The notes under the pieces: generated by a model
Told to the model about the DNA's origin: nothing
Seen by the model: the letters and a program-made list of their open reading frames with translations, nothing else
Database searches by the model: none
Position numbers and translations under genes: made by a program
Shown here: one piece after another, positions 20,788-27,998 of the stretch
How positions within the stretch are numbered: position 1 is the stretch's first letter
Layout: every line of letters begins with the position of its first letter
Assembly: GCF_025963695.1 (NCBI RefSeq)
Contig: NZ_JAOQAH010000084.1
Location: 1 to 64,000, forward strand
DNA length: 64,000 nucleotides
Source of the DNA: Segetibacter sp.
GTDB lineage: Bacteria; Bacteroidota; Bacteroidia; Chitinophagales; Chitinophagaceae
Reading direction: 5' to 3'

Positions 20788-21810
20788 TCATCTCTTTATC
20801 TTACTGAACTCTTTTATGTTATTAATATAATACTGCCAGGCTACAGATGTTTTAAGCACAAAAGGAATAGACCACAGGGCTTTCTTTTTAGCAGGAAATT
20901 TATCCTTTTCTAAAATCAACCATTTGATAAAATCTTTGTAGGCCAGCAAAACAGCTTTACAGTTATTCCAATCATTTATTAAAAAGCGAAGGGCCGCCGC
21001 CAAGTCTAGAACAAGCCTCACTGGCATCATCCAAAGGTTTACGTACCACGGAGAATTTCGAAAACACATAATAATGTTGTTTCTAAAATTGAGGTACGTT
21101 TTACGAGGCGACTGGTGCGAAAGCGTGCCGCCGCCCAGGTGGTATATGTATGAGTCGGGACAATATTTAACCTTATAACCTTCAGCAATAAAGCGCCAAC
21201 ACATATCAATTTCCTCCGAATGCATAAAAAAGAAATTGTACATGCCATTTACTTTCCAATAGGCATCTCTTCTAACCAGGCAGCAGGCACCGCTGGCCCA
21301 AAAAATTTCTGTTTCCTGGTCATATTGTCCTTTGTCGATTTCAGAGGCATCAAAAATTCTTCCGCGACACAAAGGGTAACCCAGAAAATCAATCATACCA
21401 CCGGCAGCACCTCCATGTTCGAGTAGCTTGGGATCTTTTATAGAAAGTAATTTAGGTTGACTGCTTGCAATGTCGGTATCAAGTTCCATCATATTAACCA
21501 GCGGCTCAATAAACGAGGGTGGAACTTCTACATCGGAATTTACCATCAAGTAGTAATCCTCATTCATTAACCTCAAACCTTTATTATAGCCTCCGGCAAA
21601 ACCATAATTTCCGTCCAGTTCGATCACTTTTACAGCCGGAAAAGCTGACTGAACAAAGGCAACCGAATTGTCGCTGCTTTTATTGTCGATAACATACACC
21701 GTATAATTTGGATAGGTTAGTTGTTGAAGTTCGGGCAGCAATGATTCAAGAAACTTTTTCCCGTTCCAGTTGAGAATGGCAATAGCAACAGAAGGAGCAG
21801 GTTTATTCAT
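20788..21810 (-). CDS. Glycosyltransferase family 2
   Basis: A 340-residue GT2 (GT-A fold) enzyme that probably transfers a sugar during polysaccharide or O-antigen synthesis at the cytoplasmic face. Key segments: AIAILNWNGKKFL at the N-terminus, VYVIDNKSSDNS, GNYGFAGGYNKG, the DxD-like VNSDVEVP, WASGACCLVRRDAY, and HSEEIDMCWRFIAEGYKV (ED catalytic region), followed by YHLGGGTLSHQSPRKTYLNFRN. This pattern is that of rhamnosyltransferase-like GT2 enzymes. A weakly hydrophobic C-terminal stretch (WMMPVRLVLDLAAALRF) may attach it to the membrane. Its ATG is 1 nt from the ribE stop, so translation is probably coupled to ribE. Acceptor unknown. Confidence 0.88.
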   Translation of the reverse strand: MNKPAPSVAIAILNWNGKKFLESLLPELQQLTYPNYTVYVIDNKSSDNSVAFVQSAFPAVKVIELDGNYGFAGGYNKGLRLMNEDYYLMVNSDVEVPPSFIEPLVNMMELDTDIASSQPKLLSIKDPKLLEHGGAAGGMIDFLGYPLCRGRIFDASEIDKGQYDQETEIFWASGACCLVRRDAYWKVNGMYNFFFMHSEEIDMCWRFIAEGYKVKYCPDSYIYHLGGGTLSHQSPRKTYLNFRNNIIMCFRNSPWYVNLWMMPVRLVLDLAAALRFLINDWNNCKAVLLAYKDFIKWLILEKDKFPAKKKALWSIPFVLKTSVAWQYYINNIKEFSKIKR

Positions 21811-21811
21811 A

Positions 21812-22402
21812 TTATTTCTGTAATGCTAACATCCTGTTTACATATTTCCCAATCATATCAAACTCAATGTTTACCGTACTTCCTTCTTTGACCTGTCGAA
21901 TATTAGTGTGTGTATAAGTATAAGGTATGATGGCGACTGAAAACGCATCTGCATCTACATTAAAAACTGTCAGACTTACACCGTTTAGGCTGATGGAACC
22001 TTTTTCAATAACCAGTGATGCAAATGCTGCCGGAAACTGAAATCGAAATTCCCAGCTTCCGTCTGCATCTTTCTTGTCAGTGCAAATTGCGGTTGTGTCT
22101 ACGTGACCCTGCACCATATGTCCATCAATTCTACCGTTAAAAGTCATACAACGTTCCAGGTTCACCAATATTCCCTCCTGCCATTTAAAAAGGTTTGTCT
22201 TTTTTAGCGTTTCTTCGATGGCCGTTACCCTGTGACGTCCTTCATGCACTTCTTCCACAGTAAGGCAAACGCCATTATGCGCCACACTTTGGTCAATTTT
22301 CAATTCATCTGAAATAGGAGAGGAGATCCAAAAAGTGGTATTAGTGCCGTGTTTTTCAATTGAATGAACAATACCAAATGCTTCAATAATTCCTGTAAAC
22401 AT
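21812..22402 (-). CDS. ribE: Riboflavin synthase, alpha subunit
   Basis: Converts two molecules of 6,7-dimethyl-8-ribityllumazine into riboflavin plus a pyrimidinedione, the last step of riboflavin synthesis. The 196-residue protein shows the duplicated lumazine-binding fold: repeat 1 starts MFTGIIEAFGIV and contains VAHNGVCLTVEE; repeat 2 contains GHVDTTAIC and ISLNGVSLTVFNVDAD. Length fits the family (about 200). It is followed immediately by the GT2 gene on the same strand, an unusual partner, and is divergent from rpsU. Other rib genes are not in this window. Confidence 0.96.
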   Translation of the reverse strand: MFTGIIEAFGIVHSIEKHGTNTTFWISSPISDELKIDQSVAHNGVCLTVEEVHEGRHRVTAIEETLKKTNLFKWQEGILVNLERCMTFNGRIDGHMVQGHVDTTAICTDKKDADGSWEFRFQFPAAFASLVIEKGSISLNGVSLTVFNVDADAFSVAIIPYTYTHTNIRQVKEGSTVNIEFDMIGKYVNRMLALQK

Positions 22403-22441
22403 GCCTGCAAATTACCGCTCTTTTTAAAAAGTCTACAGATA

Positions 22442-22472
22442 TTTGGTTTTTTAAACACTTATCCTATCTTTG
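22442..22472 (+). promoter_or_regulatory. Promoter of rpsU
   Basis: TTTG (22442-22445), 19 bp, then TATCTTTG (22465-22472). This is a full match to the Bacteroidota housekeeping promoter (-33 TTTG, -7 TAnnTTTG). It would give a leader of about 25-30 nt before the rpsU ATG. Confidence 0.8.
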
Positions 22473-22489
22473 CAATCCAAAAATTTACC

Positions 22490-22499
22490 AAAGGAGGTA
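22490..22499 (+). promoter_or_regulatory. Strong Shine-Dalgarno sequence of rpsU
   Basis: AAAGGAGGTA ends 6 nt before the rpsU ATG, so GGAGG is at optimal spacing. It is complementary to the 16S anti-SD. Other genes in this window generally lack such a site. In Bacteroidota the anti-SD is normally sequestered on the ribosome with the help of bS21, so an SD here fits published autoregulation of rpsU. Confidence 0.8.
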
Positions 22500-22505
22500 T
22501 CTACT

Positions 22506-22703
22506 ATGCTCATTATCGATTCAAAAGATTGCGAAAACATTGACAAGGCACTTAAAAAATATAAAAAGAAATTTGAGAAATCAAAGACTTTATTGCAATT
22601 AAGAGCCAGACAGTCTTTTATGAAACCGTCTGTTGAACGCAGAACTCAGGTGTTAAAAGCAATCTACCGTCAGCAAATGGCTAACGGAGATTTTGAAAGT
22701 TAA
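22506..22703 (+). CDS. rpsU: 30S ribosomal protein S21
   Basis: A 65-residue, highly basic small-subunit protein (MLIIDSKDCENIDKALKKYKK... RQSFMKPSVERRTQ). In Bacteroidota bS21 sits on the 30S platform and helps bury the anti-Shine-Dalgarno end of 16S rRNA. The ATG at 22506 is fixed by the SD and by homology, although the frame stays open upstream to 22470. A Bacteroidota promoter precedes the gene and a strong terminator follows it, so it is expressed largely as a single gene. It heads the conserved cluster rpsU-xer-raiA-tRNAs-tuf. Confidence 0.96.
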   Translation: MLIIDSKDCENIDKALKKYKKKFEKSKTLLQLRARQSFMKPSVERRTQVLKAIYRQQMANGDFES

Positions 22704-22726
22704 TTTCAGTTTTCTCAAACATATTT

Positions 22727-22770
22727 AAACTGATAGCATAAAGTAATAACTTTATGCTATCAGTTTTTTT
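22727..22770 (+). terminator. Strong intrinsic terminator after rpsU
   Basis: Perfect 18-bp stem (AAACTGATAGCATAAAGT and complement) with loop AATA, then a run of seven or more T. The T-run ends at 22770 and the xer ATG is 22771-22773, so start codon and terminator abut. Confidence 0.9.
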
Positions 22771-23673
22771 ATGTCCCAATGTTTCTATCCTCAGGTTAAA
22801 CCTTTTATACAATATCTCCAATTCGAGAAGCGATATTCGCAGCATACGATAGTTTCTTATCAAACTGATCTTGACCAGTTCTTTGCTTTTCTAGCTAGTC
22901 AGTATGATAGTCCTTCGTTGTCGGCGATTACTCCTGGCTTTGTACGTTCGTGGCTGGCAGAAATGCGCAATGATGATATGACTCCTAAAAGTCTCAATCG
23001 TAAAATTTCCTCTTTAAAATCTTTTTTTAAATACCAGATCAAAGTGGGCGAGGTTAAGCAAAGCCCCATGACCACAATTGTTTCCCCTAAAGTTGGTAAA
23101 CGACTTCCATCGTTTGTTTCTGAGAACGATATGAACACGCTACAGCAATACGTGGAGTTTCCAGATACCTGGAAAGGTCAAACAGATAAATTGTTGTTGA
23201 ACTTGTTTTACGCTACAGGAATGCGACTCAGTGAATTAATTGGCCTCAAAGAAAGCCAACTTGATGTAGCAAATGGCCAGGTCAAAGTCTTAGGGAAGGG
23301 TAACAAAGAACGGATTATTCCAGTGTCTAAAGTGCTGGCAAATCAATTAGCTTCTTATATTAATAATAAAAAGCAATCCTCTTCAAACCTGTCTTTTCCT
23401 AACCTTTTTGTAAATGAAAAAGGGAAACCGCTCTACCCGAAATACGTGTACAATGTCGTAAAGGCTAATCTCTCTTTGGTGACTACTTTGCAAAAGAAAA
23501 GTCCGCACGTACTACGTCATACGTTTGCCACCCATCTAACCAACAACGGCGCAGATTTAAACGCCGTGAAGGAATTGTTGGGTCACAGTAGCCTGGCTGC
23601 CACCCAGATTTACACGCATAATACTATTGAAAAACTGAAAGATGTATACAAAAAGGCCCACCCAAAAGCTTAG
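22771..23673 (+). CDS. xerC: Tyrosine recombinase XerC/XerD
   Basis: A 300-residue tyrosine recombinase expected to resolve chromosome dimers at dif. The N-terminal SAM-like core-binding domain (about 8-95) contains YLQFEKRYSQHTIVSYQTDL. The catalytic domain has Arg152 (ATGMRLSELIG), a lysine in VLGKGNKERIIPV, His246 and Arg249 (HVLRHTFATHL), His272 (LGHSS) and nucleophile Tyr281, so it should be active. Length (about 300) fits chromosomal Xer proteins rather than phage integrases. XerC and XerD cannot be told apart here. The start codon touches the T-run of the rpsU terminator, which implies either read-through control or a promoter inside the hairpin. Confidence 0.9.
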   Translation: MSQCFYPQVKPFIQYLQFEKRYSQHTIVSYQTDLDQFFAFLASQYDSPSLSAITPGFVRSWLAEMRNDDMTPKSLNRKISSLKSFFKYQIKVGEVKQSPMTTIVSPKVGKRLPSFVSENDMNTLQQYVEFPDTWKGQTDKLLLNLFYATGMRLSELIGLKESQLDVANGQVKVLGKGNKERIIPVSKVLANQLASYINNKKQSSSNLSFPNLFVNEKGKPLYPKYVYNVVKANLSLVTTLQKKSPHVLRHTFATHLTNNGADLNAVKELLGHSSLAATQIYTHNTIEKLKDVYKKAHPKA

Positions 23674-24029
23674 GATAAAAAACTATAGAAGTTTTATGTT
23701 TCCGGCATTTAATCGTTGATGCTACATTGTTGTGTCACTCACTTTTACAGCTAAATCTTTTCTCAACTTTTTACACAGGCGTGGTTATATATGGTTTAGG
23801 TATATAAGGAGAAAGAAAGGGATTAAACGTTCATTAGTAATTCGTGTCTTTAAGCCACCTGGAGTGTTTGTTAATAGATAATTTACATAAAAAAAACAAA
23901 GGATAAAATTAATTCTTACCAACTGATTATTTAACTTCATACTTCCTAAATAGTAACAGGTTTTGCGTATGAAATAGAAATGTACACTTAGTTCTTTATT
24001 TATTAATTCACATAAAAAACAGAAATGTT
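23674..24029. other. Intergenic region
   Basis: 356 bp between xer and raiA with one dispersed repeat (23725-23748) and otherwise AT-rich DNA. I see no gene, hairpin or promoter match strong enough to report. raiA probably has its own promoter here, since its leader is long. Confidence 0.45.
23725..23748 (-). repeat. Dispersed 24-bp intergenic repeat, copy 6
   Basis: Plus-strand reading CATTGTTGTGTCACTCAC then TTTTAC, a minus-strand copy of the GAGTGACACAA subtype, 51 nt after the xer stop. Confidence 0.75.
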
Positions 24030-24329
24030 ATGGACGTAAGAATTCAAACAGTGCATTTTGAAAGCGATGAAAAACTCCTGGAATTTGTAAGGAAAAAACT
24101 CGAAAAACTAAATACTTTCCATGACCGAATAACAAAAGTTGATGTGTTTTTAAAATTAGATAACGTAGTTCATAATTTAAAAGATAAGATTGTAGAGCTA
24201 CGTGTTCACGTTCCAAAACGTGACTTTTTTGTAAAAGCATCTTCCAAATCTTTTGAAGAATCTTTTGACAACGCATTTCTATCCCTCATAAATCAATTAA
24301 AAAGGCAGAAAGAAAGACAAGCCGCTTAA
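24030..24329 (+). CDS. raiA: Ribosome hibernation factor, HPF/RaiA family (short form)
   Basis: A 99-residue beta-alpha-beta-beta-beta-alpha protein that binds in the 30S decoding channel and silences or stores ribosomes in slow growth. It begins MDVRIQTVHFESDEKLLEFV, has the basic helix RKKLEKLNTFHDRI and the strand KIVELRVHVPKRDFFVKAS, and ends in a basic helix (INQLKRQKERQAA). It lacks the C-terminal dimerisation domain of long HPF, so it is the short type. It lies in the translation cluster between xer and the tRNA genes and is closed by a strong terminator 19 nt after its stop. Confidence 0.92.
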   Translation: MDVRIQTVHFESDEKLLEFVRKKLEKLNTFHDRITKVDVFLKLDNVVHNLKDKIVELRVHVPKRDFFVKASSKSFEESFDNAFLSLINQLKRQKERQAA

Positions 24330-24348
24330 TACTCTAAAATATCAAAAT

Positions 24349-24376
24349 AAAAAAGGCCTCCATTGAGGCCTTTTTT
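24349..24376 (+). terminator. Intrinsic terminator after raiA
   Basis: AAAAAAGGCCTC, loop CATT, then GAGGCCTTTTTT: a 12-bp stem with A- and T-runs, able to act in both directions. Confidence 0.9.
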
Positions 24377-24392
24377 ATTTCACCTTTACCCC

Positions 24393-24659
24393 ATGAAAAA
24401 TATTATTGTCACGTTATTGTTAATCGTAATCATCTTAGTGGCCTGTGGTCAACATGGACAACTGAGAGCTAAAATTTTTGAAAGAAGAGAGATGGCAGGA
24501 AATCGTTTAATGATTAGATACCAATACATAATAGATGATCAGACATATATTGATAGCGCAACAGTAGCTAATACTATAATCAATAGCGATTCTATTACTG
24601 TATTAATTGATCCTTCTAATCCTGGCAGGTCGATTCCGGATATAAAAGAAAAAAATTAA
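24393..24659 (+). CDS. Small lipoprotein of unknown function
   Basis: An 88-residue predicted lipoprotein. The signal sequence MKNIIVTLLLIVIILVAC has a lipobox LVAC with Cys18. The mature part (GQHGQLRAKIFERREMAGNR..., ending GRSIPDIKEKN) looks like a small soluble beta domain: IRYQYIIDDQTYIDSATV and DSITVLIDPSNPG could be a DUF3592-like fold (conversion of field width to a constant), but that is only a resemblance. The ATG at 24393 is preferred because it starts directly with the signal peptide; the frame opens at 24363 inside the raiA terminator. It stands between the raiA terminator and the tRNA promoter. Confidence 0.6.
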   Translation: MKNIIVTLLLIVIILVACGQHGQLRAKIFERREMAGNRLMIRYQYIIDDQTYIDSATVANTIINSDSITVLIDPSNPGRSIPDIKEKN

Positions 24660-24700
24660 GAATTATGAGTAAGAAAAAATTAAAAAAGATTTTTCAAAAT

Positions 24701-24730
24701 TTTGGTATTTCAAGTTTTCCCTTACCTTTG
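24701..24730 (+). promoter_or_regulatory. Promoter upstream of the tRNA array
   Basis: TTTG (24701-24704), 18 bp, TACCTTTG (24723-24730): full Bacteroidota consensus. The next gene downstream is tRNA-Thr at 24870, so it probably drives the tRNA operon and perhaps tuf. Confidence 0.7.
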
Positions 24731-24869
24731 CCATCCCTAAAATAATAGGTTGTATTTAAAGGGGACAAGTTCTTTACTGGATTGAGATGTAAATGGGATT
24801 TATTTTAGTAACTGTACTACTAAAACTTAAAAAAGTTTACAAGTTTTTTGATAACTTCTTAAGTTATAA

Positions 24870-24942
24870 GCCGAAGTAGCTCAGTTGGTAGAGCAGCTGA
24901 TTTGTAATCAGCAGGTCGGGGGTTCGACTCCCTTCTTCGGCT
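24870..24942 (+). tRNA. tRNA-Thr (anticodon TGT)
   Basis: 73-nt cloverleaf: acceptor GCCGAAG/CTTCGGC, D-arm with AGCTCAGTTGGTAGAGC, anticodon stem CTGA/TCAG around TTTGTAA, T-loop GGTTCGACTCC. CCA is not encoded. Reads ACA-type threonine codons. Confidence 0.95.
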
Positions 24943-24957
24943 CTTGTTTAATAATCG

Positions 24958-25040
<83 letters not shown>

Positions 25041-25173
25041 CAAAACAATTTGAAATGAGGTAATTTTATTGTTTGAAAATAAAATTGCCGTGTTTAGGTT
25101 CTTTTAAAAATTGAATGTTTGTCAGTGCTTCTTTTTAAAATCAGCACATCTTCAAAATTATTCAAAGTAATAA

Positions 25174-25246
25174 GCGGAAGTAGCTCAATTGGTAGAGCGA
25201 TAGCCTTCCAAGCTATAGGTCGCGAGTTCGAGACTCGTCTTCCGCT
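25174..25246 (+). tRNA. tRNA-Gly (anticodon TCC)
   Basis: 73-nt cloverleaf: acceptor GCGGAAG/CTTCCGC, anticodon arm ATAGC-CTTCCAA-GCTAT, T-arm GAGTTCGAGACTC. CCA is not encoded. Confidence 0.95.
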
Positions 25247-25334
25247 CTTATAAAGTTGTCAGGTGAGAGTTGGCAGTTGACGGATCTTTTAACAGCTGTC
25301 GGCTTGCAATTATCCCGGTCAATCGCTTTTTTAA

Positions 25335-25406
<72 letters not shown>

Positions 25407-25487
25407 CTGCTAAAAAAATTATTAGATCAATGGGTCATTAGGTATTTCCTTTTAGACCTACTGAGTTGTTCAGTATGACTATTAACT

Positions 25488-25511
25488 GTACAAGAGTGCG
25501 ACGCAAGGATG
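25488..25511 (+). repeat. Dispersed 24-bp intergenic repeat, copy 7
   Basis: Almost exact consensus: GTACAAGAGTGCGACGCAAG followed by GATG. It lies between tRNA-Thr and tuf, inside the presumed tRNA-tuf transcription unit. Confidence 0.85.
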
Positions 25512-25621
25512 TTTAATAGTGGCTTAACGGTCGGAAAGAAAAAGAATAACAATAAAACCTTACATTCGCGCTCCGAATCAGGTTTAATATTTAAAAAAAC
25601 CACAATCTAAAAACAAATAAA

Positions 25622-26812
25622 ATGGCAAAAGAGAATTTTAAGAGGGATAAGCCTCACGTTAACGTTGGTACCATTGGTCACGTTGACCACGGTAAAACCA
25701 CTTTGACTGCTGCTATAACAATGATCTTATCTAAAAAAGGTATGGGTAATGTGGCGAAAAACTATGATGAAATTGATGGTGCACCTGAAGAAAAAGAAAG
25801 GGGTATCACTATTAATACTGCTCACGTAGAATATCAGACTGCTAACCGTCACTATGCGCACGTTGACTGTCCGGGTCACGCTGATTATGTGAAAAATATG
25901 ATTACGGGTGCTGCTCAAATGGACGGGGCTATCCTTGTGGTTGCTGCTACTGATGGTCCTATGCCTCAAACTAAAGAGCACATCCTTCTTGCACGTCAGG
26001 TTGGTGTACCTCAACTTGTGGTTTTCATGAATAAGGTTGACCTTGTTGATGATCCTGAATTATTAGAGTTAGTTGAAATGGAAGTTCGTGACCTTCTATC
26101 CTCATATGGTTTTGATGGTGACAATACCCCTATTATACAAGGTTCTGCTACTGGCGCTCTAGCTGGTGAAGATAAATGGGTTGCTAAAATAGATGAGTTG
26201 ATGGATGCTGTTGACAGCTACATTCCTCTTCCTCCTCGTCCAATTGATTTGCCTTTCCTAATGTCAGTTGAGGATGTATTCTCAATCACCGGTCGTGGTA
26301 CTGTTGCTACCGGACGTATTGAGCGTGGTGTAATTAAAGTTGGTGAGGCTATTGAGATAGTTGGTTTGATGGAAGCTCCGCTAACTTCTACCGTTACTGG
26401 TGTTGAGATGTTTAAGAAATTATTGGATCGTGGTGAGGCTGGTGATAATGCAGGCCTTCTATTACGTGGTATTGAGAAAGCTCAAATCCGTCGTGGTATG
26501 GTACTTTGTAAGCCGGGTTCTATCACTCCGCATACGGAATTTAAAGGTGAGGTTTACGTACTAAGCAAAGAAGAAGGTGGACGTCATACTCCATTCTTTA
26601 ACAAATACCGTCCTCAGTTCTACTTCCGCACAACAGACGTAACAGGAGAGTGTACTCTACCTGAGGGAACTGAAATGGTTATGCCTGGTGATAATACTAA
26701 TCTTACAGTTAAACTTATCCAACCAATTGCGATGGAGAAAGGTCTTAAATTCGCTATTCGTGAAGGTGGACGTACAGTAGGTGCTGGTCAGGTTACGGAA
26801 ATTTTAAAATAA
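25622..26812 (+). CDS. tuf: Elongation factor Tu
   Basis: Delivers aminoacyl-tRNA to the ribosomal A site as a GTPase. The 396-residue protein has P-loop [10 protein letters not shown] (residues 19-28), effector loop [24 protein letters not shown] (G3), MNKVDLVDD (G4) and GSATGAL (G5), followed by domains 2 and 3 ([28 protein letters not shown]). Length and sequence are fully canonical. Codon use is strongly biased (GGT, CGT, GTT), as expected of a very highly expressed gene. It stands between tRNA-Thr and tRNA-Trp, then secE-nusG, a conserved arrangement. Confidence 0.99.
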   Translation: MAKENFKRDKPHVNVGTIGHVDHGKTTLTAAITMILSKKGMGNVAKNYDEIDGAPEEKERGITINTAHVEYQTANRHYAHVDCPGHADYVKNMITGAAQMDGAILVVAATDGPMPQTKEHILLARQVGVPQLVVFMNKVDLVDDPELLELVEMEVRDLLSSYGFDGDNTPIIQGSATGALAGEDKWVAKIDELMDAVDSYIPLPPRPIDLPFLMSVEDVFSITGRGTVATGRIERGVIKVGEAIEIVGLMEAPLTSTVTGVEMFKKLLDRGEAGDNAGLLLRGIEKAQIRRGMVLCKPGSITPHTEFKGEVYVLSKEEGGRHTPFFNKYRPQFYFRTTDVTGECTLPEGTEMVMPGDNTNLTVKLIQPIAMEKGLKFAIREGGRTVGAGQVTEILK

Positions 26813-26897
26813 ATCCTAATCTCGAAAAGGGGTTTGGAAACGGTTATATATATTTACAAAGTACTTAGGCCTAAAGCTTAAGTACTTTGTTCTTAAT

Positions 26898-26971
26898 ACG
26901 GGAATAGTTCAACGGTAGAATAGAGGTCTCCAAAACCTTTGATCAGGGTTCGAATCCTTGTTCCCGTGCCA
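26898..26971 (+). tRNA. tRNA-Trp (anticodon CCA)
   Basis: Acceptor ACGGGAA/TTCCCGT, anticodon loop CTCCAAA, T-arm GGGTTCGAATCCT. Unlike the other four tRNA genes here, the 3' CCA appears to be encoded (26969-26971). Located between tuf and secE as usual in bacteria. Confidence 0.93.
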
Positions 26972-27016
26972 AATAATTTGAAGATTAAAAATGTTTTCAA
27001 ATTTTTAAATGTTATC

Positions 27017-27211
27017 ATGAATAAAATTTCAACATACTTTAGGGAGAGTTATACAGAGTTAACAGAAAAAGTTACGTGGCCGTCCTGGATCCAATTACAA
27101 CAATCTACAGTGATAGTATTAGTTGCAACAATCATAATAACAGCTTTGGTTTGGGTGATGGATTTTGCGTCGCAGAATTTATTGAAGGCTATTTACTCAT
27201 TATTTAAGTAA
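27017..27211 (+). CDS. secE: Preprotein translocase subunit SecE
   Basis: A 64-residue single-span SecE. The amphipathic helix (ISTYFRESYTELTEKVTWPSW) carries the family motif KVTWPSWIQLQQSTVIV, followed by one transmembrane helix (about 30-50). It clamps SecY in the SecYEG channel. The start is ATG 27017; the longer open frame reads back into tRNA-Trp and is not real. Its TAA overlaps the nusG ATG by one base (TAATG), so the two are translationally coupled. Confidence 0.96.
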   Translation: MNKISTYFRESYTELTEKVTWPSWIQLQQSTVIVLVATIIITALVWVMDFASQNLLKAIYSLFK

Positions 27212-27816
27212 TGGAAGAAACAACATCAAATATAAATGTATCACCTCCTGCAGAGCAGGAACTTACTAAATACTACGCCTTACGGGTAGTAAGCGGCAAA
27301 GAGCGTAAGGTTAAGGAATACCTGGATAAAGAAGTAGTACGAAGCGGTTGGACAGAAACTATTAAGCAGGTTTTTTTACCGATGGAGAAGGTCTACAAAG
27401 TGCAGAACGGTAAAAAAGTAATGCGCGAGAAGAACCTTTACCCGGGGTATCTTTTTTTGGAAGCTTTCGAAGGAAAACTTGCTGATGACATGGTTCAGGT
27501 TATTAGTAATGTTAGTAATGTAATGCACTTCTTAACCGATGGTAAAGGTGCCAAAGGAAATATTATTTCTTTGCGTAAGAGCGAGGTAAATAAAATGCTT
27601 GGTAAAGTGGATGAGATGAACGACCAGGGGATTGTGATGAACGAACCGTTTATTGTGGGAGAAACTATTAAAATTATTGAAGGTCCGTTTAATGATTTTA
27701 ATGGTGTGATTGAGGAAGTGAACGACGAGAAGAAGAAGTTGAAAGTAACCGTAAAAATATTTGGAAGATCTACTCCTGTAGAACTGAACTATATGCAGGT
27801 TGAGAAACTTGGATAG
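27211..27816 (+). CDS. nusG: Transcription termination/antitermination factor NusG
   Basis: A 201-residue NusG. The NGN domain (about 20-130) contains KYYALRVVSGKERKVKEYL, LFPGY-like NLYPGYLFLEA and VMHFLTDGKG; a KOW domain follows at the C-terminus (IVGETIKIIEGPFNDFNGVIEEV... VELNYMQVEKL). It binds RNA polymerase and couples transcription to translation or Rho. A strong terminator comes right after it, and the usual rplK-rplA-rplJ genes do not follow. Confidence 0.96.
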   Translation: MEETTSNINVSPPAEQELTKYYALRVVSGKERKVKEYLDKEVVRSGWTETIKQVFLPMEKVYKVQNGKKVMREKNLYPGYLFLEAFEGKLADDMVQVISNVSNVMHFLTDGKGAKGNIISLRKSEVNKMLGKVDEMNDQGIVMNEPFIVGETIKIIEGPFNDFNGVIEEVNDEKKKLKVTVKIFGRSTPVELNYMQVEKLG

Positions 27817-27840
27817 TGTTTTTTAAAATTTTTTTAATTT

Positions 27841-27869
27841 AGCCACAGTTTTATCTGTGGCTTTTTTTT
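27841..27869 (+). terminator. Intrinsic terminator after nusG
   Basis: AGCCACAG, loop TTTTAT, CTGTGGCT and a T-run of eight. It closes the tuf-secE-nusG unit. Confidence 0.9.
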
Positions 27870-27998
27870 GCCCTGTTATTAATAATGTTCTTACAGCCAT
27901 GGTTACTGCACTTTTTTTTATCACTAGTCCCAGACACTAAAGAGCTTCCACTTCTTTTTCAGCAATTCTTTTTCGATTAGGCTTTTACTACTATATTC

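Noticed and set aside
27170..27185. Repeat-like core TTTTGCGTCGCAGAA in secE
   Set aside because: Inside a conserved coding sequence, with only the central octamer matching and neither flank; counted as chance.
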